DNA of 64,000 bases from Pseudofabraea citricarpa (Eukaryota > Ascomycota > Leotiomycetes > Helotiales > Dermateaceae). The notes under the pieces are model-generated. The model was not told where the DNA came from and did no database searches. It saw only the letters and a program-made list of their open reading frames with translations. How positions within the stretch are numbered: position 1 is the stretch's first letter; each line of letters begins with the position of its first letter. This document shows, in pieces, positions 21,595 to 33,156 of this stretch. The position numbers and the translations under genes are program-made. The stretch spans positions 310,001 to 374,000 of the forward strand of contig JAPWGK010000025.1 of the NCBI GenBank assembly GCA_029641185.1, in the 5' to 3' direction.

Positions 21595-24033
21595 ATGAAG
21601 CAGCCCATTGAACAAATACTGAGCAAAGGATCTGAGCTTCTCTCGCATTCAAATGGGGAGAGCGAATCGAGTGGAACACACAGGAATGGAGAACAAACAA
21701 ATGGCACGCATGCAAATGGCGTTCAGAAAGATCAAGGGGGCTTGAAGATTTTGATTGTCGGTGCAGGAATTGGGGGCTTGACTGCAGCGATTGCCTTGAG
21801 ACAACAGGGGCATGAGGTCCTGGTAAGTTATTCCCAAATATCACATGAGGCGGTTTGAGTACTGATAGAGGTAGCTTTTTGAACAATCACAATTTGCGAG
21901 TGAGCTGGGAGCTGCCATTCATCTGGCACCAAACGCAAATGGCATTTTGAGACGCCTGGGGATTTTTGCTGAGGATTTCGGGGCAAACCCAATGCAATTC
22001 GTAAGTTCATGCCATCAATGAAGTTGAACTGCGAATTCACAGTCAACGCTGTAGGACGAGAATCTAACAACATCTTATAGTTGACAGAATATAACGACAA
22101 AGGCGAAGTATCCAGACACATGAATTTGGAAGAGCCAAATAAAATGTGGCAACATGTAAGTCTCAATGGTCTAACTTTAGGTTCTCTATCTTACCTTATT
22201 CTCTTCTAGCCATGGTTACTCGCTCACAGAGTACATCTTCATACTACCTTAAAAACGGAAGCAACACGGCCAGATGGCAAAGGGACACCAGCTCAGCTAT
22301 ATACAGCTAGTCGAGTAGCCGATGTGAATTCCCAAAATGCCACAGTCATTCTTGAAAATGGAAAGACATTCCAGGGCGACTTTGTACTTGGTGCCGATGG
22401 CGTTCATTCAGTGACCAGAAAGGTCGTCAGCGGCAAAGAGACAAAACTTTTTGGTTCGGGCAAGAGTGCCTTCCGATTCCTCACCAGCAAGAAGGCGGCA
22501 CAAGAAGATCCCCTGACCGCAAAGTTCGTGCAGAAATCGGGCGAATTGATCATTTGGTATGGTACGGACAGAAGGGTAGTAGTTTATCCGACTACCAACA
22601 ACGAACTCCTCAATTTCGTGTGCATCCACCCCGATAGCGAATCTGATGCCAGCTCCGAAAGCTGGACTGAAGGTGCCGGTCTAGATCAAATGCTCAAGAT
22701 ATATGAGGGCTTTGACCCATCTATGCTTGCGCTTATCTCAAAGGCCGACAAAGAGACCTTGAAGGTCTGGAAGTTACTTGACATGGACACCTTGGATACA
22801 TGGACGAAAGACAAACTTGCTTTGTTGGGTGATGCTGCACATCCATTTACACCTCATCAAGGCCAAGGCGGTGGGCAAGCTATTGAAGATGCTGCAAGCT
22901 TAGCTGTGGTTTTCCCACGCGATACAAAGATAGAAGAAGTCACAGTCAGGCTTGAGCTATATGAAAAGATTAGAAAAGAGAGAGCGGAAAGGATCCAAGA
23001 GTATTCGAGGATAGCTGGAAGTGATCTCAAGTCAGAAAGCAAGAACGATAGTATGTACTCTGTTCCCATTCTTTGATGTCAACTAATCTTTGTAGTGACA
23101 CAATATTCCGCTTACAACTTCGGCCACGATGAGTGGGACAATTCAACGCAGCAGCTTCGGAAGTGGACATGGGCTCGAAGTCCATCCCTGTATTGGCGTA
23201 TGCCAATTGCCTTTGGACCAATGCCCGGCCCTCGACAAAACCATTTCGGGGTACCCAGAGAAGCCGAGCACTCTACATTCACAACGGCATCTATCAAATT
23301 CAAAACCTCGCGCACCCTGCTGCAAAATCTCTTTCCGCATACAAGTTCTTCGTACCGGTTCAAATCCCCAGGTAGTGTTGCTTATGCATCATTCTCCCAG
23401 ACGACGCTTGGCAAGATGGAGTGGCTCGGCGGCTCGGGCTACAAACACATTGGGCTCTATATCCATGGAGTAGAATATGTGAAGAAAGATGGCAGCGTCA
23501 TTAGTGGCACGTACATGCCACTTCTCTTTGAATCGCTGACTGATCCAATCGTGTCGGGGCGAGAAGAATTAGGCATGCCGAAACTTTACACTTCAGTAGA
23601 TGTTCACCGGAGAGCAAACTCCTACCGAATTAACACAGGTTGGGAGGGAGCAATTTGGGGCAACTTTGTTTGGGAGGGTCTTGAAGAAACTGACCAATCC
23701 TTGGAATCTGGCAAGATCAGTGGTGAAGACGATGATGGTATTCTCGTCTACCGCTACATCCCCAAAGTTGGAAGAGATCATAAGGGCGAGGCAGAAGCTG
23801 AATATCCTGTCTTCGTCCCATACGCAGAAGACTTCCCAACACCCAAACCACAAAGAGTCTACAAAGCCAAGAAGGCATCGTTCAAAATTGACCCTATGGA
23901 TGTCGATGCTTTACCGACTTTGCATCATGTCATCGGAAGGCTTGCAGAGTTACCTGTATATGAAATTGTGGGTGGCAAGGTTGTGGAAGGTGTTGGTGTT
24001 CCAGATGTTGGCGCTGCCCGAAGAGTAGAATGA
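21595..24033 (+). CDS. Fusion protein: FAD-dependent aromatic monooxygenase plus acetoacetate-decarboxylase-like domain
   Basis: Five exons (21595-21822, 21875-22000, 22081-22155, 22210-23050, 23096-24033) join in frame to 735 residues. After a Ser/Asn/Gly-rich leader, the first half is a class A flavoprotein hydroxylase: GAGIGGLTAA near residue 57 for FAD, GDFVLGADGVHS (DG motif) and LLGDAAHPFTPHQGQGGG (GD motif). From about residue 490 the C-terminal half matches acetoacetate-decarboxylase-type folds: SPGSVAYASFS, GVEYVKKDGSVISGTYMPLL and GREELGMPKLYTSVD, where Lys586 sits at the position of the Schiff-base lysine. The Lys that follows it in classical enzymes is Leu here. A bifunctional hydroxylase/decarboxylase acting on one aromatic or beta-keto substrate is inferred. 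The joint between exons 4 and 5 (NDMTQYS) keeps frame, so this is one gene unless the 45-bp intron is really a gap between two. Confidence 0.82.
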
Positions 24034-25064
24034 GCGTTGTCGCTTAATTTAATTTCGATGTTTGTTCGAGTTTTCAATAAGATATCATTTTTCTTTCCTT
24101 CAAGTAACATCATGAGTAGGTACTTAATGAAGTTTCTTCCATACTACTTCAATTTTCTAGAATAAAAATGAATCCAATCGAATCATAACTTCTTGCCTTC
24201 AGCTCCAAACACCAGCTTAGCTTTAATGTACCCAAACGGCGGCTGCTCATCACACAATCAAGTTAAAAAAAAAAGATTTGCTGCATATCCAAAGGCTTTG
24301 CTGATAGAACTAAACCTCTGGCTTTTCAATGGCAACAGAAGTCGATATGCCAACGAAATAAATATTTTGTCTTAACGAAAGGTGGTACCAGGAAATGGTT
24401 AGATAAGTAAGAGGCTTAATTTAGAAGTAAGTCCCTGTTCTTACAACGCGATAATTTGACTCCACTTCTATCGACTTTGCTGCTTCTGGTGCAGAATTTC
24501 TCTTGCGGCCATGGACTGGAAATAGCTTTCTGGTTCTTCAGCCTGCTGCTCTCTTATTTCAACCCCATCTTTGTAGAAAGAGCAAAAGTGAATTACAAAC
24601 AACACCCGTGTTAATCCAAGATGGATAAGAGGAAATAAAACTTATCTGAGGTTAAATGGATGTTTTGATTTTAGCATATTGCGGAAACTCGAAGAACAAC
24701 TGCCCACAAGTGTGAGACTGATATTCAAAGTTTTCTTTTTGTAGATTTGGAGTAATTGGAGTATCCACTCAAGACTGGCAAACACGAATGAGAATTATTC
24801 GTTCAAATATATGTGTCAGTTGATTGTAATAACTGGGATGATGGGCACTATATATTCACTCTGTGAATTGAATGCTCGTGTTCAAACGTATCGATTTGTT
24901 TAAGGAAGAAAGAGGAGTATTATAGCAGGGAGGCTTTTATATAGGCACTAGCGTATCACATTCACACGTGAATATTCTTCTAACAAAATGATTTAAATGC
25001 TGCTCTTCTTTGCGAAACCTTGCAACCTAATTATAGGAGTTTCGAGCTAAGTAGTAGCTCTTAT
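24034..25064. other. 1.0 kb convergent intergenic region, no gene seen
   Basis: AT-rich DNA between the 3' ends of the fusion gene and the SDR gene. Open frames here are short and without features. Confidence 0.5.
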
Positions 25065-25826
25065 TTACATCATAAAATGACCACCACTAGAAATCAACTG
25101 TACACCATTTATCCAACTGGCTCTAGGAAGGGCTAACATAAGCACAGCATATGCAATTTCTCCAGTCTCTCCGAGTCTTGGACCAACAGGCGTACTCTCA
25201 ATGACAGGTTGCAGCAACTTCATCATTTCTTCTCCGGCCGCTGCAAACCCCTCAGTTTTCGTGGGACCAGGACTGACACTGTTCACGGTGCAGCCATATT
25301 TTGGCGGCAACTCCTTTGCCCAGACTTTCGTCATGGAATCTACCATGCCTTTGGTTCCAGCGTAGATTGTTTGCATCGGAGGAGCTGCATGAGCAGAGAT
25401 GGAACAAATGTTGATAATTCGAGAGTCTTTTGCTGAGAGGTGAGGAAGAACTCCCTGTGTGAGAAGGAATGTTGCTCGACAGTTGAGGTTCAATAGAGAA
25501 TCCCAGTGTTCTAGTGTTTGTTCTTCAAATGGAAGGTTTACGGCTATTCCAGCATTGTTGACAAGGATGTCGATTTTGCCATAAGCTGCAACCGCAGCAT
25601 CAATGAGTTTTTGGGGGCCGGTTGTTGTTGATAAATCTGCTTCGACTGCCAATCCAGGAGTCTTCAAACTTTCCACAACTCCTGCTGCTCTTTTAGAGAG
25701 ATCAGGCCATGGATAGTTGATCACAACTGTTGCTCCGCATGTTGAAAGTTCACGTGCTATCTGAGCGCCGATTCCCGAGTCTGAGGCGCTTACAATTGCA
25801 ACCTTGCCGGCAAGTGAGTTATCCAT
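25065..25826 (-). CDS. Short-chain dehydrogenase/reductase (3-oxoacyl-reductase type)
   Basis: 253 residues, one exon, the usual length of classical SDRs. The Rossmann start reads IVSASDSGIGAQIA (residues 11-24), with Ser-Ala-Ser in place of the usual Thr-Gly. NNAG is at 90-93. The catalytic residues are Ser in NICSISAH (about 142-144), Tyr155 and Lys159 (YAGTK). The C-terminus ends GVQLISSGGHFM, like the glucose/3-oxoacyl reductase group. It would reduce a ketone or oxidise an alcohol with NAD(P)H. It lies 338 bp from the BBE-type oxidase on the same strand, and the two may act on the same compound. Confidence 0.85.
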   Translation of the reverse strand: MDNSLAGKVAIVSASDSGIGAQIARELSTCGATVVINYPWPDLSKRAAGVVESLKTPGLAVEADLSTTTGPQKLIDAAVAAYGKIDILVNNAGIAVNLPFEEQTLEHWDSLLNLNCRATFLLTQGVLPHLSAKDSRIINICSISAHAAPPMQTIYAGTKGMVDSMTKVWAKELPPKYGCTVNSVSPGPTKTEGFAAAGEEMMKLLQPVIESTPVGPRLGETGEIAYAVLMLALPRASWINGVQLISSGGHFMM

Positions 25827-26163
25827 TGTTGTCAGGTGATTGAAGAGATGGTGTTACTTCGTGTATGCGTAGAATAGCAGCAATTTAACCAACTCCATAG
25901 GCTGATGCTGGTTGTTTTGCAGCTGGAGGGGCACGGTAAGTGGGGTTGTTTTGGAGCGGGGTAACTGACTCGGTTGAGTTTTCCTGAGTCCTGACCACCT
26001 TTTAGTGACAGGCTTAAGGAAACGGCTGGAGAATAGTAGAATAGTGCATGATCTTATGAGCACTGGCACGGTGAGCACTGGAGGTAACATGGAACTAGTG
26101 TTCTGCAAATAACGACACTATTTTTGGGCCTATAATTCTAAACTAGGTATCCAAAGAGACTCT
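25827..26163. promoter_or_regulatory. Short upstream region of the SDR gene
   Basis: 337 bp between two minus-strand genes. A direct repeat GAGCACTGG lies at about 26057-26082. The open frame 25854-26108 has no protein features. Confidence 0.35.
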
Positions 26164-27715
26164 CTATGACTGCCACTCGTGAATATTCTCAAGGCCTTTC
26201 GTTCCAGATTTATCATCCTCGTCTAAATAACCACATACAACTCCATTTGGATCCCATTTCCTGCGGATTTCCATCAATCTTTTCCCTTGAGCATCTTCCC
26301 AGAATCTTGTCCTTCTAACTTGAAAATCTGCGTCCCCGAGATAGGCGCCAACAGAATGCTTCTCTACTTCCTTCATGATGTCTTTCACCCATTTTTTACA
26401 CATCTCGTCGTCTTTCTCATGTTCCCAGCACGTGTACAATGCAAAGTAGTGATCTGAATGCAATGAAAGTGCCATATCTGGAAGCTCTCTCCGAGAACAT
26501 GGATTCATTGCATACCAGAGTGTGAACGCCTTGCTACCTTTAGGTAGAGTCGTCATTGCCTTTCGCAAAACTTCAGTCACATCGGCATCATTGTTGATAT
26601 ATGCATTTTCTGCAACGTAGCGATGTGCTTCTGGATTGGCGGCTGCTTGATCAGTATACTCGTTGACGAGGCTGGTCTCCTGATTTATCAATTTCACAAG
26701 AGCTCCGGCTGGAAAGCTGTCGTTAATATGCTTAAGTGAAGCAATTGCTGCTTCTTCGGTGTTTTGAAACGTGACAAACTTTGCAACGATCCCTGGTTCC
26801 TGGGTGACCGGATCAATGACTCCCACGGCTACTGCCTCGATCGAATCATCACAAGCTAAAGAGGTCTTGTGGAATTTCATGTTAGTCGATGTTTCATCAT
26901 TATCAATTTCTCATGGAGCTTACCTTCTGGACCCAATCCATAACCGTCTTATATTCCGAAATGGGGTACACAAAAGTTGAATGTTTCATCTTCGTGAAGC
27001 TGTCTCGTGTCTCGAGATAGAATGCAGTCACAATTGCCGGAAAGCCTTGAGATAATTTGTTAGTGGTGTCTGTGAAAGTATAGAAAGTACATACCCGGCC
27101 CTGCACCACGTGCTGCCCAGAACAGATCTTCATGCTCTGACTTCGTACAATGCAATGGTTCGCCTTCAGCAGTGACCACATCAATTGCAACAATTTTTTC
27201 ACAGGCCCACCCCCAATTCTACCTTAAAGTCAGCTTTATTTCATAAGTAGAAAACGGTAACATTTAGCATTTAGATAACATACCCGGCAATTCCAGCCCA
27301 TGCCTCCCTGTAAGAGAAATCCACCAAGTCCGACGTCAGGGCAATGACCTCCACCAAACATCTTTCCCTTCGCGCCCAAAAATCCATTGATGATTCGTCC
27401 GGTCGTGCTTGGAGAAGCTTTGGCAATTTTCGTCTCCTCGTCGTATTCTACACATTTCAAGTTCCCGAGATCGATTAGAATTGCATCTTCCCGGACTGAC
27501 CAGGCCGCCCACGAATGACCTCCAGACCGAACGGAGACACGGATCTTTTCCTTGTTTGCCAGTTTCACCGCGTTGATAACATCCTGGACAGAAGTGGCTT
27601 CAACCACGCCGCGAGGATAGCGATTTGGTCGTCTGTGGTTGAAGACTCGTCCAACTCTTGCTTGTTCATAGGCGGGCGAGTCACGCCATATAACAGGAGT
27701 ATCTACCAAAGTCAT
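26164..27715 (-). CDS. FAD-linked oxidoreductase, berberine-bridge (BBE) type, bicovalent-flavin motif
   Basis: Four exons (27715-27284, 27218-27095, 27045-26924, 26865-26164) give 459 residues. The FAD_binding_4 domain carries RSGGHSW (residues 63-69; His67 is the expected 8-alpha flavin attachment) and GGGHCPDVGLGG, where Cys125 is at the place of the second covalent (6-S-cysteinyl) link. Splicing restores GWNCRNWGWACEKIVAID and ARGAGPGFPAIVTAF, both typical. The C-terminal BBE substrate region ends KWDPNGVVCGYLDED. There is no signal peptide, unlike the related gene at 58 kb. The last intron (26923-26866) is the least sure: its acceptor is chosen as ACAAG to keep frame. Such enzymes oxidise alcohols, amines or C-H bonds in alkaloid and polyketide pathways. 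Substrate unknown. Confidence 0.83.
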
Positions 27716-29509
27716 TGTGCTGGTTTTTTGTTCTGTGACTTCCGCTTAGGCGATGGTTCAGGGTGCAATCAACTTTCTGGTTGGCTGCTTGAAATCGAGA
27801 GATTCGGATAATCTTAAATATATTTTGCCTTAAAGAAATACTTCTCTGTCGTTGCCCTAGTATATGAAACACGAACCCACGTGCGGAATCCTTCACAATA
27901 CACGCAACGCGCTAAGACTTGCCGGCCCGCTCTGTGAAGTCTGCCGGGTTGGGTGTGGGGAACAATATCAAACGAGGTCTTTCCGACACGATTCGGGCCC
28001 ACCCTGTCAAGAATCTGGGGAAGATGCTCTATTGAACTTTCTCCTCCACAAGCCGATGCAATTTGCGTGCACAGAAAGGAAGCAGCTCCGGGTGATCTGA
28101 TCCAAAAATGTTCACCCAAGCTCGTTCTGTAAAAGAGCATGAGAATGTGGAGCTGCTGCTGGATAATTCAAGCGAGGTCCTGCCGGCTTCGCTTGTTAGA
28201 GCCATACGTACACTTGGCGTCGGCAGCCGACACGACCGAAATCGTCAGAGGCGCTCTATGTTCCTTGCTTGGAGAAATACACTATGTTAAAGGGAAATAT
28301 CGAATCGGCATAGCATTGGCCCGATCACGGAGCATACATTAGATATTATAAACCTACCTAGTAGGCTACAGGAAATCCAGCAGTTTGAGAATACCATAAG
28401 GTTGTGTAGAACGGCAATGTTTTGTTAATCATAACTAAGAGCCACACACTAAAAGTGTGGCAAGAGTTTGAGTCTGATACTAAATATATAGAGAATACTG
28501 ACATGTGAGGCTGTTTCGTCTGATTAGTTGCCCACATAAGGAATCAAGTATCATGATGCCATAACTTTCCCTTTATTAAGCGAAAAGAATTTTGCCTTTT
28601 CAACACGAACCTATCACCAATGGATTTTTCTGAAACATGATCTTCGGAGCTGAGACTTCAATCTTTCAGTACTGAGATTAGTTTTCTTAGCAGAGTACGT
28701 ATGAATGAAGCTTCACATTGGTCAATTCACAATTTCGAGTTAGCTACACTTGTGTAACTTCTGAAAAAAGCTTTAATAGTGGTATACTTCCTATATCATA
28801 ATTAATGTATCATTATAAAGCTGAACTGTATCGCGCAGCAAATTTTGAAAAGAATCAATTTTACCCAAAGCTGAAATTCAGCTTGCCGGATCTTTAAAAT
28901 ATCGAACCTCATTTCGTGTTTGCCTCCCAGATATGAAATACCCAAAAATATGAAAATTAATTGTGAAATTCATGAATAAATTACACCTCTTCGGACAAGA
29001 TTCAGCCGATGCTTCTATGGATTCTACGTCCTAATTTGTCCTGGATAAGGTAGGCTCCAAACTGCTAAATACGGTCCTCGCTTTCAGCTGTGCCGCATCG
29101 GATCGCCCCCAGTTGGACAGGATAATTTCGGAAGCGATCCGATGCACGCCTTTGAGGTTGTAGGAATACCAAATTTAGCCCCGAAGACTAAAAGTTCGTT
29201 GCCCTATATGGATAGTTCCCGAAAGTACAAACCTGCTTTAAAACTAGTTCTGTTATAGCTTAAAGAAGGCTACACATGTAGTATTGACTGGCTGATTGCT
29301 AAGAAAGGTCCTCGAACAGCTAAGTCGGAAGACGGAAAATGAGAAATCGGCGAAAGCAATAGGATTAAGTGTAGTTTTTATTTTCGAGATAGTTTCTTCG
29401 AGTCTTAGTTTTTTTAACATTGTATTGCAGTCGGTTCAGATCTAAAAAGGCGATCAAAAATGCATGTAATATGCCCATTTTATCCATTTCTAGGAGCCCT
29501 TTTGAGTTT
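27716..29509. other. 1.8 kb intergenic region, no intact gene
   Basis: The first 600 bp hold short open frames on both strands (27814-28342) with no recognisable protein. The remainder is AT-rich. Two palindromes stand out: a hairpin GCCACAC...GTGTGGC at about 28441-28461, and a perfect 12-bp inverted repeat at 29095-29145 (separate entry). A decayed gene or element is possible but not shown. Confidence 0.4.
29095..29145. repeat. Perfect 12-bp inverted repeat, 27-nt loop
   Basis: GCATCGGATCGC at 29095-29106 and GCGATCCGATGC at 29134-29145 are exact reverse complements. Each arm holds a CGG or CCG triplet, so it may be a binding site or an RNA hairpin. It lies in AT-rich intergenic DNA, downstream of the HET gene and upstream of the BBE gene. 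Confidence 0.6.
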
Positions 29510-31552
29510 TCAGCCGCATATTTCTTGACACCGCATCAACGAGTCACTTTTCTGTAACTCCTTGAGGTCTACTTCACCAAAAGAGCAAGACTTCCCAATC
29601 ACCGTCCAGAATTTCTTGCCCCCTTCTCTAAGCGGTTGCGGGACCATGAACCATAATCGTCTGAGAAAGCCATACTCAGCACTCAGAAGAATTGCTGGGA
29701 TGAAAACCGAGTATTCTTCACTCTCATTACACAGAAATAGGAGCCGACTGGTCACACTGTCACCAATCTGAACCCATGCAGGTGTCCATGATGCACCTGT
29801 TTCCTCAGGGATCCATGCGCCCAAGAGGGCATCAACAAGATAAACAATATAAATTAGATCTTCCTGTTCCAATAACGTAAGTTCGTCCACGTCCTTATAC
29901 TCTGCCTCCATGAGTCGCCGTAGACCAACTTCTGTTTCTTCATCGAATAGCTTTGGGTCCTTTAATTGCCAACTTCGAACTAGCCATTCAATTCCACACT
30001 CATGAACGCATGCGAGAAGTTTGGTATAGAGTGGTCTTCGTTGAGATGCTATGTCAATTGGTGCTCGAACGATATCATCGAGAAATTCACAGCCTTGATC
30101 CGGAAACGTGTCAGCGTAGTAGATACATTTTTGTATGATACAGTCAGCCCAGGCGATGTGATGGGATGTCGCTCGATGCACGTTTGTTGACAGACCCAAG
30201 GGAACCAAGTCAAGCTCAATTCCTCTATCATTGAACTTGGGTATCTGTTCAAGACTCAGGTGTTTTGAACCTGTGATATAGGGCTCCATAATATCTGTCC
30301 CACGTGGCCATCTCATCCACGACGCCTGCTGCAATCGTTTACCGAATGTGGAAAGACTTGTTGGGTCGCGTGCAGCGAGCGATATGTGGTAGAAAACATA
30401 GCAGCATTGATCTGGTGTCATTAGAGGACCCTTAAAGAATAAACCGCATCGAAGCACGTTTAGCGTGATGCTGAGCTTGTCGGCAACAACACTCGAGTCA
30501 AAGCCGAAGACTGACCTAAAAACAATCATATAACTCGTTGTACGCAATTGGTCTTCGCCAACACTGGTCTCTTGGCGGTTGAGCTTTTGGTCGGCGTATA
30601 TATAGAACCGAGATAGTTGCCGACCGTATGTGGTTTCCAACGAGAGGAACTCGTTGGTGGCGATATAACTGGAGATGGATTTCGCTAGAATCGATAGATC
30701 AAAAAGGAATGACGAAGTCATTTTAACAACCATGCAAGAATTGCCGTCAAATCTGTCGGATTGAATGAGAAAGAGTTGATTGTCGCTAACCAGAAGCTCG
30801 TGTCCACACCATGCCCGTGTGAACCACCTTGAAGAGAATATTTTCCATGCCAACTTTGTGAGCTGGCGACTGGCCTCAAGATTCTCTCGATACATATACT
30901 TGCCGCCGTTTCGAAGCGCTTGTATCAATAACTGCAATGCCTCCTCGTCATTTTTGTCGATAACTATGTCCTCAAGAACTATGGCAACAAGCCTCGCTTG
31001 CTGGTAAATTACATCCATGGAGCCAATAGCCATCGCTTTCTCATCGTCATCGGACTGGTTGATGCACAATTGATCAATCCATACTCCTTCATCGTCCGAA
31101 ACTCGTTCTTCAAGGAGTGCTTCAAACAATATTGGTGAGATGGGAATCTTTCTCTTTAGAGCCGAGGTGCTAGACTCTTCCTTTGCTTTCCAATCATTGT
31201 TATGCCAGCAATAACTCAACGCTATGAAAGATTCGGCAGAATTTGAAATTTTGTTTTTCGAGCTACTTGAGATGCGTTTGACTAAACGAAATGGAGCGTT
31301 GGACACAGCGACGGCTTTGAATCCAAACAGCGCAGCGACTCGTTCGTTCTGGATGCCTCGGAAGATATCCTCGGCTTTCTGGCGGACCAGGTCAGAGAGA
31401 GACGGCGCCCCAGCAAGCAATTTGTCCTTTACGGTTGGGGCCACTGTCAAAACAACTTCATCGGTGTCTCGAGCCGGGATAGCCACTTGATTGATTCTAC
31501 ACCAACTGCCGGGGCCGTTAATTACAGCAGGGCTCGTTGGGTCTGATGGCAT
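29510..31552 (-). CDS. HET-domain (heterokaryon incompatibility) protein
   Basis: 680 residues, single exon. The HET domain lies about residues 105-260 and shows its three hallmark blocks: SFIALSYCWHNNDW, EGVWIDQLCINQSDDDEK and MDVIYQQARLVAIVLED. HET proteins trigger cell death when genetically different fungal strains fuse; most family members are untested. The C-terminal 400 residues contain no NACHT, WD40 or ankyrin repeats and match only the featureless tails common in this family. No signal peptide or membrane segment. HET genes are polymorphic and often sit in variable regions, which fits this location. Confidence 0.88.
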   Translation of the reverse strand: MPSDPTSPAVINGPGSWCRINQVAIPARDTDEVVLTVAPTVKDKLLAGAPSLSDLVRQKAEDIFRGIQNERVAALFGFKAVAVSNAPFRLVKRISSSSKNKISNSAESFIALSYCWHNNDWKAKEESSTSALKRKIPISPILFEALLEERVSDDEGVWIDQLCINQSDDDEKAMAIGSMDVIYQQARLVAIVLEDIVIDKNDEEALQLLIQALRNGGKYMYRENLEASRQLTKLAWKIFSSRWFTRAWCGHELLVSDNQLFLIQSDRFDGNSCMVVKMTSSFLFDLSILAKSISSYIATNEFLSLETTYGRQLSRFYIYADQKLNRQETSVGEDQLRTTSYMIVFRSVFGFDSSVVADKLSITLNVLRCGLFFKGPLMTPDQCCYVFYHISLAARDPTSLSTFGKRLQQASWMRWPRGTDIMEPYITGSKHLSLEQIPKFNDRGIELDLVPLGLSTNVHRATSHHIAWADCIIQKCIYYADTFPDQGCEFLDDIVRAPIDIASQRRPLYTKLLACVHECGIEWLVRSWQLKDPKLFDEETEVGLRRLMEAEYKDVDELTLLEQEDLIYIVYLVDALLGAWIPEETGASWTPAWVQIGDSVTSRLLFLCNESEEYSVFIPAILLSAEYGFLRRLWFMVPQPLREGGKKFWTVIGKSCSFGEVDLKELQKSDSLMRCQEICG

Positions 31553-32199
31553 ATTGGTAATAATAGACCTAAGAGGATGTTTCTCGCTAAATTTGAAGCC
31601 GAGTTGTCAATTACAATGCTGGTTTACTAATTTCATCAAAGCCTAATTTAAAACGTCGTTAGAGGAAGCGGGTCTATGAAAAGGGCGCTATGCCCAAAAT
31701 GGGTGCGCTAAACGCAAAGAGGCAGGCACTTAACAAATTGGAAATGAAACATGTTTGGGGGTTGTGTGGACAACTAGCTGTTGAAAATTAACGGGAATCG
31801 TTTTCTTATTTTAACACGATACAGAGTATTGTATGGCATGTTTGGGTAGGCTAAAGGGCTAAAGAAAATAAACCTTATTATATTTGTGTTCTTGGTTCTA
31901 TCAAAATTGATTGTTTAGGTATATTGGAGCACCAAGACATCAAAAGTACAGATTTGACTTTTGTCATCTATAGAGCTAATGATTCCACTAAATAGATGAG
32001 TCCATTCAAGTAGATACTTGGTCAATTACAAGTATCACTGTGCTTATCCAGTTATTGTTATCAAATTTTGGGAGGTCAAAGATAAGAAATTTATGATTAT
32101 ATCTTTTCCATGGCAAGAAACTGGTTATTCAGACCACATAACAGCCTACCAGGAGTAGTTTTGCTCTCATGTCATGTTCGACCTTTCCATGGCCTCTCT
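31553..32199. other. Intergenic region, no gene seen
   Basis: Upstream of the HET gene and downstream of the SDR. AT-rich, especially 31740-32100. No coding frame with features. Confidence 0.5.
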
Positions 32200-33156
32200 T
32201 CAGAAAGCCGTCCCAATATGAATACCTCCATCCGCCAGAATATTCGCACCCTGAACATAACTACTCAACGGACTAGCCAAAAACACTGCCACATTCGCAA
32301 TATCCTGCGGGGTCCCGAACCTTTTAAGGGGTACTTTCAACCTCTGCTCCTCCACCCATTCAGGTGCCGCCTTGCTGTACGTTTCCCAAGCACCGCCTTC
32401 AGCCCAGATAGGTCCAGGTGAGATGGAATTCACGCGAATTCCCTTCGGACCCAGAAAGTGCGACAGTTCTTGTACGTGCTGCAGCTGAGCCGCTTTGCAC
32501 GCTCCATATGGTGCTGGTGGACTCCGGAAGAATTCTCGCCCCATGAAAGAAGATTGTACGATGACGGATGCTTGAGGAGACTTCTCGAGCCAGGGGACGC
32601 TGGCTTCGACGAAGTTTACGAGGCCCATGACGTCGACGTCAAATGAGGATTGCCATTTTTCTGGGGTTGAGTCGAAATGCATATTCGATGCTGTCCGTGT
32701 CAACAAAGTGTCTTTCTGTTTTTTATTGCAAAAGAGTGATGCAGTGCCTGAACAAAGCCCACGAAGCAGGTACTCACCATTAGCAACCACGATATCAATC
32801 CGCCCAAACTTCTTCCCCGCGTTCTCAACCCACTCATACAACTTCTCTCGGCTCGCAATATCCACCGAGGTCCCAAAAGCCCTAGCCTCTATCTTCGAAG
32901 TCGACGTCGAAGACAGCAGAGATTGGTGGAATTCTTCATAGTCATTTTCGGTGATGGTTCGAGCGCAGTACGAGACATTGCAGCCCTCGCTTACAAAAGC
33001 TTCTACGATACCGCGGCCAAGACCTTTCGTTCCGCCTGGATGAGGAGTTAATTGGATTCAAAGAATATTATGGAAACTTGGAAGTAATTAAATATTCAAA
33101 ATTGCCATACCTGTTACTAATGCATGACATCCTGTTAAGTTCGTGTTGAAAACCAT
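32200..33156 (-). CDS. Short-chain dehydrogenase/reductase
   Basis: Exons 33156-33111, 33035-32778 and 32690-32200 join in frame to 264 residues. The first intron splits the Rossmann motif, and splicing restores TGGTKGLGRGI (residues 15-25). The second restores VVANASNMHF (NAS in place of NNAG). Catalytic Ser is at 147-149 (VIVQSSFMG), Tyr163 and Lys167 (PYGACK). The end reads SYVQGANILADGGIHIGTAF, normal for SDRs. NAD(P)-dependent ketone/alcohol chemistry, probably on a small metabolite. It is the first gene of the 32-52 kb metabolic block and shares orientation with the P450 reductase. A CGGAA-N3-TTCCG palindrome sits about 175 bp upstream of its start. Confidence 0.87.

Noticed and set aside
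27814..28342. Possible gene between the BBE oxidase and the HET gene
   Set aside because: Open frames on both strands overlap, are short, have no domain-like content and give no consistent splice model.
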